A stretch of 16,663 nucleotides of DNA. Origin: JBBITW01 sp037440525 (lineage in GTDB: Bacteria > Desulfobacterota > BSN033 > UBA1163). The DNA is taken from assembly GCA_037440525.1 (NCBI GenBank), contig JBBITW010000074.1, forward strand, positions 1 to 16,663. The letters are read 5' to 3'. Position numbers and translations under genes: made by a program. Shown one piece after another: positions 1 to 6,853 of this stretch. The notes under the pieces are model-generated. The model made no database searches and was not told the DNA's origin. It saw only the letters and a program-made list of their open reading frames with translations. The number at the start of each line of letters is the position of its first letter. The first letter of the stretch is position 1.

Positions 1-15
1 ATTTGGTTTCTTTAA

Positions 16-537
16 ATGAGCACCTATAGAATCTATATAAACGCAGAGAAGTGCTCTGGTTGCAGGATATGTGAATTGATTTGCTCATTCACAAAAGGGC
101 AGGAGTTTAATCCTAAAAGGTCGAGGATTCGTGTAGTAAAGATGGAAAGGTTCTTTATCGATATCCCGATAGTTTGTAAACAGTGTTTTAATCCTTTATG
201 TGTTTCTGGATGCCCAATTGGGGCACTAATAAAAGAAAAAGATCATACTATTTATGTTGATGAAAAAATATGCACGGGTTGTGGAAACTGTGTAAATGCC
301 TGCCCTTTTGGAGCAATATCCTTAGACCCTATTACAAATATGGCGATAGTCTGTGATCTATGTAATGGTTCTCCAAGTTGTGTCAAATGGTGTCCGACAA
401 AGGCTCTGGAATTTGTTCCGGGTGAAATTGGCCCCCAGAGAAAGAGGTGGTTTGGAGCTTTCGCTGAGGCAAAATCTCTTCTGGATAGATGGTCAATTCC
501 TTTTAAGGAATTTGAAGAATATTACGAAAAAAAGTGA
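16..537 (+). CDS. Four-cluster [4Fe-4S] ferredoxin-like electron-transfer subunit (AOR partner)
   Basis: The 173-residue protein carries sixteen cysteines in four groups typical of four [4Fe-4S] clusters: C13/16/19/23, C54/57/62/66, C86/89/92/96 and C113/116/122/126. This is the DmsB/HycB-like layout. It has no signal peptide or membrane segment, so it should be cytoplasmic. It lies 27 bases upstream of an AOR-family enzyme and most likely carries electrons between that enzyme's cluster and ferredoxin or another acceptor, like AorA of AorAB-type aldehyde oxidoreductases. BamC of the class II benzoyl-CoA reductase is a similar kind of subunit and cannot be excluded. An in-frame TAA lies directly before the ATG (13-15), so the start cannot move upstream. 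The visible 15 bases before it hold no clear Shine-Dalgarno. The cluster-binding role is secure; the exact partner is inferred from adjacency. Confidence 0.9.
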   Translation: MSTYRIYINAEKCSGCRICELICSFTKGQEFNPKRSRIRVVKMERFFIDIPIVCKQCFNPLCVSGCPIGALIKEKDHTIYVDEKICTGCGNCVNACPFGAISLDPITNMAIVCDLCNGSPSCVKWCPTKALEFVPGEIGPQRKRWFGAFAEAKSLLDRWSIPFKEFEEYYEKK

Positions 538-564
538 AAAACATTTATAGAAGAATGATCAGAA

Positions 565-2523
565 ATGGATGAAATCTTTGGCTGGGCAGGAACTATTTTA
601 AGGGTTGATTTAACCCTGAGCAGAATAATGAAAGAACCTTTTACTGAGGAACTGAGGGAAAAGTATATAGGGGGAAGAAATTTCAACTCAAAAATCCTAT
701 TTGATGAAGTTCCTCCTGGTATTGATCCATTAGGCCCTGAGAACAGGCTTATAATTGGTACAGGTCCACTTACAGGTATTCTTGGGCCAGCTACAGGTCG
801 ATTTACTGTCACTGCTAAATCTCCACTAACAGGAATTCACGGGGATTCAAATGGAGGTGGAGATTTTGGTCCTGAGCTGAAATATGCTGGTTACGATCAT
901 CTTATCATTTCAGGGAGTTCTGAAGAACCTGTCTATCTCTGGATAGATGATGATAAGGTAGAAATACGTAAAGCTTTACATCTATGGGGAAAGACTGTTT
1001 TTGAAACTGACCAGTTAATAAAGTCAGAAATTGGTGATCAGGAGATTAAAACACTTATTATAGGCCCTGCAGGTGAAAGACTCGTGAGGTTCGCCTGTCC
1101 CATTGCCAATCTATACAGGGCACCTGGTAGATGCGGAATGGGAGCAGTGATGGGATCGAAGAAACTCAAGGCAATAGCCATTAGGGGAAAAAAATCTATA
1201 AAGATTGCCAAACCAAAGGAATATCTTGAATATGTTGAGGAAGTCTTCTCAAGGATATATGGAGCCACCATATACCCATTCTGGAGCAGATACGGGACAA
1301 CCACGCTCATAGCACCCAAACAACAGCGCGGGGAGATGAGTGTTCGGAATAAACAGCAAACCCAATGGTCTGAAGAAAAGGCAAAGGAGATATTCGGTCA
1401 AACCTTTGTTGAGAGATTGGTTGAAAAATCAAAAGGATGCTTCAGTTGTCCTATTCATTGTTCCCATGGTTTGGTCGTTAAAGAGGGACCTTATGCGGGT
1501 ACCTATTGTGAAGGTATGGAATGGGGAACAATTGGATGCTTTGGTAACCAACTTGATAACCCCAGATTGGATGCGATTGCAAAGGCCCATGAGCTTTCAT
1601 CCCAATATGGACTTGATACAATGTCCACGGGGCTTATGATTGCATTTGCAATGGAGCTCTTTCAAAGAAATATCCTGACAAGGGAAGATACCGGAGGGAT
1701 TGATTTAAATTGGGGAGATCATGAACTTATTTTAAAACTTATTAGTAAGATAGCATATCGTGAAGAAGGCATAGGTGATCTTCTCGCTGATGGAAAGAGA
1801 ATCTTTATAAAAAGGTTAGGTAAGAGAGGAGAAGAGGCTGCTAAGTATGCAAATCACGTAAAATGGCTTGATGAATTAACAGATTTTCGTAGTGACTTAG
1901 GTCGTGCACTGAATTACTCTGTATCAACCAGGGGTGCGGATCATCTTCGTGGATTGCCAACCTATTCCATCTGGGAGGATAGCGATTTCAAGAGACTTTT
2001 TGAAGAAAAATATTGGGACAGAAAGTTTAAATCATCCAAGGCAACCGATTTTCAAGCCTATGATCCAATAAGGGCAGATATCGTTATGTTTACTGAAACA
2101 GTCTGCGGGGCCGCTGATGCACTGGAGATTTGTAAATTTAATACGGAGTGGATGGCACAGGAGTCAGTCAACTTATCGACAATGGCCCGACTCCTATCTT
2201 TGGCAACTGGATTGAGAATAGAGGTTGAAGACCTTAGGAAGAGCATTGAACGCGGTTGGCAGATAGAGAGGGCTTTTTCTGTCTTAGAAGGTATAACGGC
2301 CAAGGACGATATTCCCTCAGCAAGGTATTTTGAACCAATACCATCAGGCCCCCAAAAAGGGAAAAAACTGGATCGAGAGCTCTTTGAGAAGCTACTTCAA
2401 ATTTATTATGAAAAGAGAGGATGGAATAGCGATGGTATTCCAATAAGGAAAAGATTGGAAGAATTAGGGCTAAAAGATGTTGCTGACCGTCTCGAATTGG
2501 TCCAACATTCCACCTCAATTTAA
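565..2523 (+). CDS. Aldehyde ferredoxin oxidoreductase family protein (tungsten/molybdenum bis-pterin enzyme)
   Basis: The 652 residues match the full length of AOR-family catalytic subunits, which usually oxidise aldehydes to acids with ferredoxin using a bis-pyranopterin tungsten centre. Visible family marks are the N-terminal GWAGTILRVDL start, the HGDSNGGGDFGPELKYAGYD pterin-binding stretch, the cluster motif C292-x2-C295-x3-C299, GLDTMSTG, and a fourth cluster cysteine C523 in the ALEICKF motif. No truncation or frameshift is seen. It follows the four-cluster ferredoxin gene closely, which suggests one operon and one enzyme, as in AorAB-type oxidoreductases. The family also includes BamB, the active-site subunit of class II benzoyl-CoA reductase, of similar size. 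I cannot separate BamB from aldehyde-oxidising members by eye, so the substrate is open. The ATG at 565 is preceded only by a weak AGAAGA-like ribosome site. No other bam-type genes are in the window. Confidence 0.9.
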   Translation: MDEIFGWAGTILRVDLTLSRIMKEPFTEELREKYIGGRNFNSKILFDEVPPGIDPLGPENRLIIGTGPLTGILGPATGRFTVTAKSPLTGIHGDSNGGGDFGPELKYAGYDHLIISGSSEEPVYLWIDDDKVEIRKALHLWGKTVFETDQLIKSEIGDQEIKTLIIGPAGERLVRFACPIANLYRAPGRCGMGAVMGSKKLKAIAIRGKKSIKIAKPKEYLEYVEEVFSRIYGATIYPFWSRYGTTTLIAPKQQRGEMSVRNKQQTQWSEEKAKEIFGQTFVERLVEKSKGCFSCPIHCSHGLVVKEGPYAGTYCEGMEWGTIGCFGNQLDNPRLDAIAKAHELSSQYGLDTMSTGLMIAFAMELFQRNILTREDTGGIDLNWGDHELILKLISKIAYREEGIGDLLADGKRIFIKRLGKRGEEAAKYANHVKWLDELTDFRSDLGRALNYSVSTRGADHLRGLPTYSIWEDSDFKRLFEEKYWDRKFKSSKATDFQAYDPIRADIVMFTETVCGAADALEICKFNTEWMAQESVNLSTMARLLSLATGLRIEVEDLRKSIERGWQIERAFSVLEGITAKDDIPSARYFEPIPSGPQKGKKLDRELFEKLLQIYYEKRGWNSDGIPIRKRLEELGLKDVADRLELVQHSTSI

Positions 2524-2604
2524 GCTAAGAAAATCTTTATGGAAAAACTCTTAAAAATATTAATCATCTCCAAAAAAGTTGCCAAAATCATGGAGATTAA
2601 AGGG

Positions 2605-2682
2605 GTCAAGGATTCAAGGATTCGAGGAAAATGCCTTAAAATTATAAAATAAGCACTTGAACCCTTGAACACTAAAATCCTT
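2605..2682. repeat. Degenerate inverted repeat ('TCAAGGATTCAAGG' type)
   Basis: The left arm, around 2607-2627, reads GTCAAGGATTCAAGGATTC. The right arm, around 2653-2680, contains CACTTGAACCCTTGAAC. The reverse complement of the right arm pairs imperfectly with the left. The AT-rich centre (AAAATTATAAAATAA) looks like a loop. The form resembles short non-coding dispersed repeats found between genes of many Desulfobacterota. Family membership is from memory, not from a search. Confidence 0.5.
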
Positions 2683-2712
2683 TCCGCCAGAGGCAGATCC
2701 GATTCTGTCGGA
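2683..2712. repeat. Imperfect hairpin (TCCGCCAGA / TCTGTCGGA)
   Basis: TCCGCCAGA at 2683-2691 and TCTGTCGGA at 2704-2712 pair at 8 of 9 positions around a 12-base loop. The hairpin is followed by ATCCTTTTTAG. It could form a weak terminator after the AOR gene, or be a remnant of a dispersed palindromic repeat. It sits directly beside the other inverted repeat in this 249-base gap. Confidence 0.45.
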
Positions 2713-2760
2713 GAATCCTTTTTAGCAACTAAATTGGAGAAAAAAAATATTAAAAGTGAA

Positions 2761-2766
2761 AGGAGG
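2761..2766 (+). promoter_or_regulatory. Ribosome binding site that fixes the TRAP binding-protein start
   Basis: AGGAGG lies six bases before the ATG at 2773. The reading frame stays open upstream to an ATG at 2665, but that start has no Shine-Dalgarno and would put 36 repeat-derived residues ahead of a clear signal peptide. Confidence 0.85.
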
Positions 2767-2772
2767 CATTTT

Positions 2773-3783
2773 ATGAAGAGGCAGTTTTTATTACTGGTAA
2801 TCTTTGGAATAATACTAATGGGAATGGCTCTTTCGGCTAAACATGGCTTTGCCTCTCCTAAGATCTTGATTAAAGCCGTAGCAGGATGGCCTGTAACACA
2901 TGTAGGAAATGAATATTATAAAGAGTTTATAAAACGCGTCAATGATCGCTCCAAGGGAGAGATAGAGATAAAACTTCTTGGCGGACCTGAGGTCGTTTCA
3001 ACCTTCGATCAATTAAAGGCACTCTCAACAGAGGTCATCGATATGGTCCACGCAGCTCAGTCCTATTATGCGGGGGTCGTTCCGGAAGGGACAGCAGTTG
3101 ATCTCCTGTTGCCAAATGAACTGTTGCCATTTCTAAGAGAAAGTGGGGTCTGGGATACTTATTCCCAGGCTTATATCGAGAGGGCTAAGGCGGTGCTTTT
3201 AGGTAATGTTTGGATAGGAATGCCATTTTATATAATGACTAACAAACCTGTTTCAAAATTGGATGATATAAAGGGATTGAAGATAAGAGGTATGGGTGGG
3301 CTTCTTGACATCCTCGCAGGGGAGATGGGGGCATCTGTCGTAAGAATTGCAAGTGCTGAAGTCTATGAGGGGTTACAGAGAGGTATTGTGGATGGTGCAA
3401 TCCGAAATACGATCTCCCTTATTGAATTCAAAGAATATGAAGTTCTGAAATATATCATCTTTCCTCCATTTTGCACCTCTTCAGGTGTAGTATGGATTGG
3501 AGAGAAAAAATGGAATTCAATTCCAAAAAACCTTCAAAATTTAATAAAAGAAGTGATGCTCGAAACAGAAAAAGATGCATTTAATTACTATAATAAAATG
3601 GATAAGGAACGTCTAAAAGAGGCCCAGGAAAAACATGGTATGAAGGTCATCTATTTAACAAAGGATGATATCTCGAAGTTCAATCAATACCGTTTGAGCC
3701 CAAAATTAAAGGATTGGGTCTATAAAAAGGCACCAAAATTTGGTCCCCCCATATATGAAAAACTTCTACCTTATATTAAATAA
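2773..3783 (+). CDS. dctP: TRAP transporter solute-binding protein, DctP family
   Basis: This periplasmic binding protein of a TRAP carboxylate transporter captures the substrate and hands it to the membrane permeases. From the ATG at 2773 it is 336 residues. The signal peptide has KR at 2-3, a hydrophobic core at about 5-20 and probable cleavage after A27 (GFA|SP). The mature part begins with the usual family strand (ILIKAVAGWP). The GLKIRG segment contains R172, at the position of the conserved arginine that salt-bridges the ligand carboxylate in DctP proteins. This supports an organic acid ligand without naming it. The genes for the matching permeases follow, but after a 287-base gap with a repeat, so binding protein and permeases may be expressed at different levels. 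The longer start at 2665 was rejected because it lacks a ribosome site and buries the signal peptide. Confidence 0.92.
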   Translation: MKRQFLLLVIFGIILMGMALSAKHGFASPKILIKAVAGWPVTHVGNEYYKEFIKRVNDRSKGEIEIKLLGGPEVVSTFDQLKALSTEVIDMVHAAQSYYAGVVPEGTAVDLLLPNELLPFLRESGVWDTYSQAYIERAKAVLLGNVWIGMPFYIMTNKPVSKLDDIKGLKIRGMGGLLDILAGEMGASVVRIASAEVYEGLQRGIVDGAIRNTISLIEFKEYEVLKYIIFPPFCTSSGVVWIGEKKWNSIPKNLQNLIKEVMLETEKDAFNYYNKMDKERLKEAQEKHGMKVIYLTKDDISKFNQYRLSPKLKDWVYKKAPKFGPPIYEKLLPYIK

Positions 3784-3810
3784 GGTTTTTGGACTTAGTA
3801 ATATTCTCTC

Positions 3811-3950
3811 GTCATTGCGAGGCAAAGTCCCTTTCTCCTCAGGTAGGGAAGCAATATTAACAAGATTGTCATTCCAAGCGGAGCGAGGAATCTATGAGAT
3901 TGCCACGCCCCTCGGGCTCGCACAGATTAGGATAGGAGGTCATTGCGAAC
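3811..3950. repeat. Dispersed palindromic repeat element (GTCATTGCGAG type)
   Basis: The 287 bases between the binding-protein gene and the small permease hold no convincing gene. They carry several pieces of one repeat style: GTCATTGCGAGG at 3811-3822, GTCATTCCAAGCGGAGCGAG at 3868-3887, GAGATTGCCACGCCCCTCGG from 3896, and GTCATTGCGAAC at 3939-3950. The outer and inner units point in the same and opposite directions, so the element can fold. I recognise this type as widespread short intergenic repeats in Desulfobacterota and related genomes. A 78-codon open frame through it is repeat-derived and not a gene. Confidence 0.7.
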
Positions 3951-4070
3951 GAATTGAAGAAATCTTTTTCCATTAGATTGAAAACCCTGTTGTATTTTAC
4001 CACTTATCCTGAGTTCAAAATGACTTTAAATAAAATCTTCTATATATCCTTCCTGTGGTAGGAGGTAAAT

Positions 4071-4622
4071 ATGCAATGGATTAAAAGATTTTTTTCTTCG
4101 TTTATTAAATATTACGACCGTCTAAATAATTTTTTATCACTTATTGCTGGAGGATGTATTGGCTTTACAACCCTCATAGTAATTTATGAAGTGATTATGA
4201 GATACCTGATAAAGAGACCAACAACTTGGGTAAATGATATTAGTGAAATCTCTCTTGTATACTGCACATTTCTCGGATCAGCATGGGTATTAAGATTAGG
4301 AGGACATACAAAGGTTGATATCCTTGTTGTTACAATGAGCAGAAAGGGGCAATTATTAATGGGAATCATTCAGGATATTCTTTCACTGTTCTTCTCAATA
4401 ATCTTTACAAAAATCTCATGGCAGAGTTTCTGGGACAGCCTAATGACACAGGAGAGAACTGCTGGAGGACTCTTCAGTGTTCCTTTATGGCCCATCTATA
4501 TCATAATCCCTTTTGGCGGCTTGCTCCTATCTATTCAGCTTCTCAGACAGATTATTGATAACTTCATTTATCTTTCAAAATACTCCAGAGAGGAATTCGT
4601 TACTTCAGAGGAGGGTAAGTAA
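4071..4622 (+). CDS. dctQ: TRAP transporter small permease, DctQ family
   Basis: This is the small membrane subunit of a TRAP transporter, 183 residues, the usual size. Four hydrophobic segments are visible, near residues 23-43, 57-77, 95-118 and 141-163. The central SAWVLRLGGHTKVDIL stretch (lG.a......H..vd) is a family hallmark. It probably scaffolds the large permease in the inner membrane. The start is supported by GGAGG at 4060-4064, upstream of the ATG. The stop overlaps the start of the large permease gene by one base (TAATG), which indicates translational coupling. Confidence 0.9.
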   Translation: MQWIKRFFSSFIKYYDRLNNFLSLIAGGCIGFTTLIVIYEVIMRYLIKRPTTWVNDISEISLVYCTFLGSAWVLRLGGHTKVDILVVTMSRKGQLLMGIIQDILSLFFSIIFTKISWQSFWDSLMTQERTAGGLFSVPLWPIYIIIPFGGLLLSIQLLRQIIDNFIYLSKYSREEFVTSEEGK

Positions 4623-5935
4623 TGGAATGGTACTGGATATTGATTCTAATCGTTATTGGGATTCTTTTTTTCTTTGCAACAGGGACTCCTGTTGCCTTCA
4701 GTTTTGGACTTCTAAATATCCTCGGTCTTTACATCTTCTGTGGTGGCTGGCCAGCACTTAATATTATTAGCCTTAGTGCATTTAGCAGTATTGCAAATTT
4801 TGTCCTTGTTGCCATACCGATGTTTGTTCTTATGGGAGATGCCATCACCTTTTCCGGTATGGCTAACCGTGCCTTTAATGTCTTTGATAAACTATTAGGG
4901 AGAATCCCTGCAAGACTTGCAGTGCTAACGGTTATCAATGCAATGATGTTTGGTGCAGTTAGTGGTTCGAGTATGGCATGTACGGCCGCAATTGGTAAGA
5001 CAATGATTCCCGAGATGCTAAGGCGTGGATATGATAAAATACTCGCTATCGGTTCTGTTATTGGTGGAGCCGCACTCGATATCCTGATCCCTCCAAGTAT
5101 CATTGCGGTTGTCTATGCGAGTATTGCAGATATTTCTGTAGGGAAACTCCTAATCGGTGGAATAATACCAGGGGTAATGATTGGGCTCATGTTCATCTTA
5201 TATGTAGTTATCAGGGCAATGATCCAGCCAAATCTTGCTCCTCCTTATGTTCCCCTAAAAGTTAAGACCATTGAAAAAATTCGTTCTTCTGTCCATATAC
5301 TTCCTCTCGTCTTTATATTCTTTCTGGTTATGGGCCTGATATACCTGGGGATTGCAACAGCAAGCGAGGCTTCGGCATTAGGTGCAGGAGGAGCATTTCT
5401 TCTTGCAGCCTTGATGGGAGATCTAAAATGGCTAAATATAAAGGAATCCCTGACAGGAACTGTAAGGGTCTCCTGTATGGTCTTCTTAATTATCATGGGC
5501 TCCAAGGCGTTTGGCCAACTCCTTGCATATACTGGAATTACATCCCAGCTTGCCCAGACAATCGCCAATCTTCCTGTTTCCCGCTGGTGGATTCTTATTG
5601 GAATGCAGATTGTTGTAACTTTTATGGGATGCCTTATGGACCCGACGTCTATCATTTTCATAACCGTTCCAATATTTACCCCAATCATAAATATTTTAAA
5701 ATTCGATCCACTTTGGTTTGCAATCATAATGCTTATTAACCTTGAGCTTGGATGTATCACTCCCCCATTTGGTCTCAATCTCTATGTGGCAAAGGGGATT
5801 GCACCAAGGGAGATCTCAATGATGGATATCTTCGTAAGTATTTTCCCTTTTGCACTACTTCATATGGCAGGGATGATTATTGTGATGCTTTTCCCAGATT
5901 TATTTCTCTGGTTACCAAATAAGGTGATCAAATAA
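4622..5935 (+). CDS. dctM: TRAP transporter large permease, DctM family
   Basis: This is the ion-coupled transport channel of the TRAP system, 437 residues and full length. It is hydrophobic throughout, with a dozen or so predicted membrane segments. Typical DctM stretches include the AIPMFVLMGD region near residue 62, the GAVSGSSMACTAAIG loop, GGAALDILIPPSIIAVVYA, and the C-terminal ELGCITPPFGLNLYVAKG. The ATG shares a base with the stop of the small permease gene (TAATG). The gene for a DMT permease starts six bases after its stop, so these genes are probably cotranscribed. The substrate is an organic acid by family; a carboxylate is expected from the binding protein. Confidence 0.94.
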   Translation: MEWYWILILIVIGILFFFATGTPVAFSFGLLNILGLYIFCGGWPALNIISLSAFSSIANFVLVAIPMFVLMGDAITFSGMANRAFNVFDKLLGRIPARLAVLTVINAMMFGAVSGSSMACTAAIGKTMIPEMLRRGYDKILAIGSVIGGAALDILIPPSIIAVVYASIADISVGKLLIGGIIPGVMIGLMFILYVVIRAMIQPNLAPPYVPLKVKTIEKIRSSVHILPLVFIFFLVMGLIYLGIATASEASALGAGGAFLLAALMGDLKWLNIKESLTGTVRVSCMVFLIIMGSKAFGQLLAYTGITSQLAQTIANLPVSRWWILIGMQIVVTFMGCLMDPTSIIFITVPIFTPIINILKFDPLWFAIIMLINLELGCITPPFGLNLYVAKGIAPREISMMDIFVSIFPFALLHMAGMIIVMLFPDLFLWLPNKVIK

Positions 5936-5941
5936 AAACAG

Positions 5942-6826
5942 ATGAATGTGATATTCCTATCATTATCAACAGCATTATTTTATGGACTGGATCCTTTCTT
6001 CATAAAGAAAGGACTTTTTGAAAACCATAATCCAATAGTTGCAACAATTATTTCACTTACAGTTAATCTTTTCTTCTTTTTTACGTTATCTATTATTACA
6101 TCTCAATTTATACATGTTGGCGGAGGTCTAATCTTCTTTATTCTTGCAGGCCTTTTTGCCCCTGGTCTGGGAAGGATATTCTCCTACAAAGGTATCGATA
6201 AACTTGGGGCTTCTATATCAGCCCCTCTTCAAGGCACAGAAACATTATTCTCTTTTTTGTTGGCAGTTATATTCCTGCAAGAGAAGATTTCCCCTCCCAT
6301 AGTAATTGGAACAGGATCCATATTTTTGGGAATAATAATTCTGAAGAGAGAGACGGAAAGGCAACAGGATGGGCCAGATCAATGGGTGAGAAATAAAAAA
6401 TATCTATGGCTTCCAATCATTTCGGCAGGTCTATATGGAACCTCAGTATTTCTTAGAAAATTGGGATTAAACGAGATTCAATCCCCTATCCTTGGAGCAA
6501 TGACGACCTCTCTAACCTCCTGGGGATTAATTATATTATTTCTAACCAAAAGAGAAATTCGAAGAGATTTCATCTCTATGAATAAAAAGGCAATCTGTTT
6601 TTTTCTACTCTCAGGTGGTTGCACCTCCCTTGCATGGCTTTCTTTATTTTATGCCCTTTCAATTGGTAAAGTCGTGATGGTTGCTCCATTACAGAATAGT
6701 CACCCTTTATTTACTGTTCTATTAAGTTCTCTATTTTTAAGAAAGGTTGAAAGGGTGAGCTATAAAACATTCATCGGAGCCATTTTAATTATCGGAGGTA
6801 TTTCTTCGCTTTCTATGGGTGATTAA
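5942..6826 (+). CDS. DMT-superfamily permease with two EamA domains
   Basis: The 294-residue membrane protein has about ten hydrophobic segments in two halves, roughly residues 1-137 and 152-292. This is the EamA duplication of the drug/metabolite transporter superfamily. Family-like stretches are the GLDPFFIKKG near the N-terminus, LGASISAPLQGTETLFSFLLA in the first half and GKVVMVAPLQNSHPLFTVLL in the second. Members export or import small metabolites such as amino acids or organic acids, and the substrate cannot be read from sequence. It begins six bases after dctM with a weak ribosome site inside the end of that gene, so it is probably translated from the same message. It could be a product or side-product exporter for the pathway, but that rests only on position. 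Confidence 0.85.
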   Translation: MNVIFLSLSTALFYGLDPFFIKKGLFENHNPIVATIISLTVNLFFFFTLSIITSQFIHVGGGLIFFILAGLFAPGLGRIFSYKGIDKLGASISAPLQGTETLFSFLLAVIFLQEKISPPIVIGTGSIFLGIIILKRETERQQDGPDQWVRNKKYLWLPIISAGLYGTSVFLRKLGLNEIQSPILGAMTTSLTSWGLIILFLTKREIRRDFISMNKKAICFFLLSGGCTSLAWLSLFYALSIGKVVMVAPLQNSHPLFTVLLSSLFLRKVERVSYKTFIGAILIIGGISSLSMGD

Positions 6827-6853
6827 GATATTAGAGAGGAGGGAGAAGACAAA

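Noticed and set aside
2665..2772. N-terminal extension of the TRAP binding protein to an ATG at 2665
   Set aside because: It runs through repeat sequence, has no ribosome site and would bury the signal peptide. The AGGAGG before 2773 gives a standard start.
3811..3950. CRISPR array or insertion sequence at the repeated GTCATTGCGA units
   Set aside because: The units differ in spacing, orientation and sequence, with no regular spacers, no cas genes and no transposase.
3740..3976. 78-codon open frame overlapping the end of dctP
   Set aside because: It overlaps the real gene and continues through the palindromic repeat. It has no ribosome site or recognisable protein features.
5245..5778. 177-codon antisense frame opposite dctM
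   Set aside because: Shadow of a strongly conserved permease gene; its composition mirrors hydrophobic codons on the other strand.
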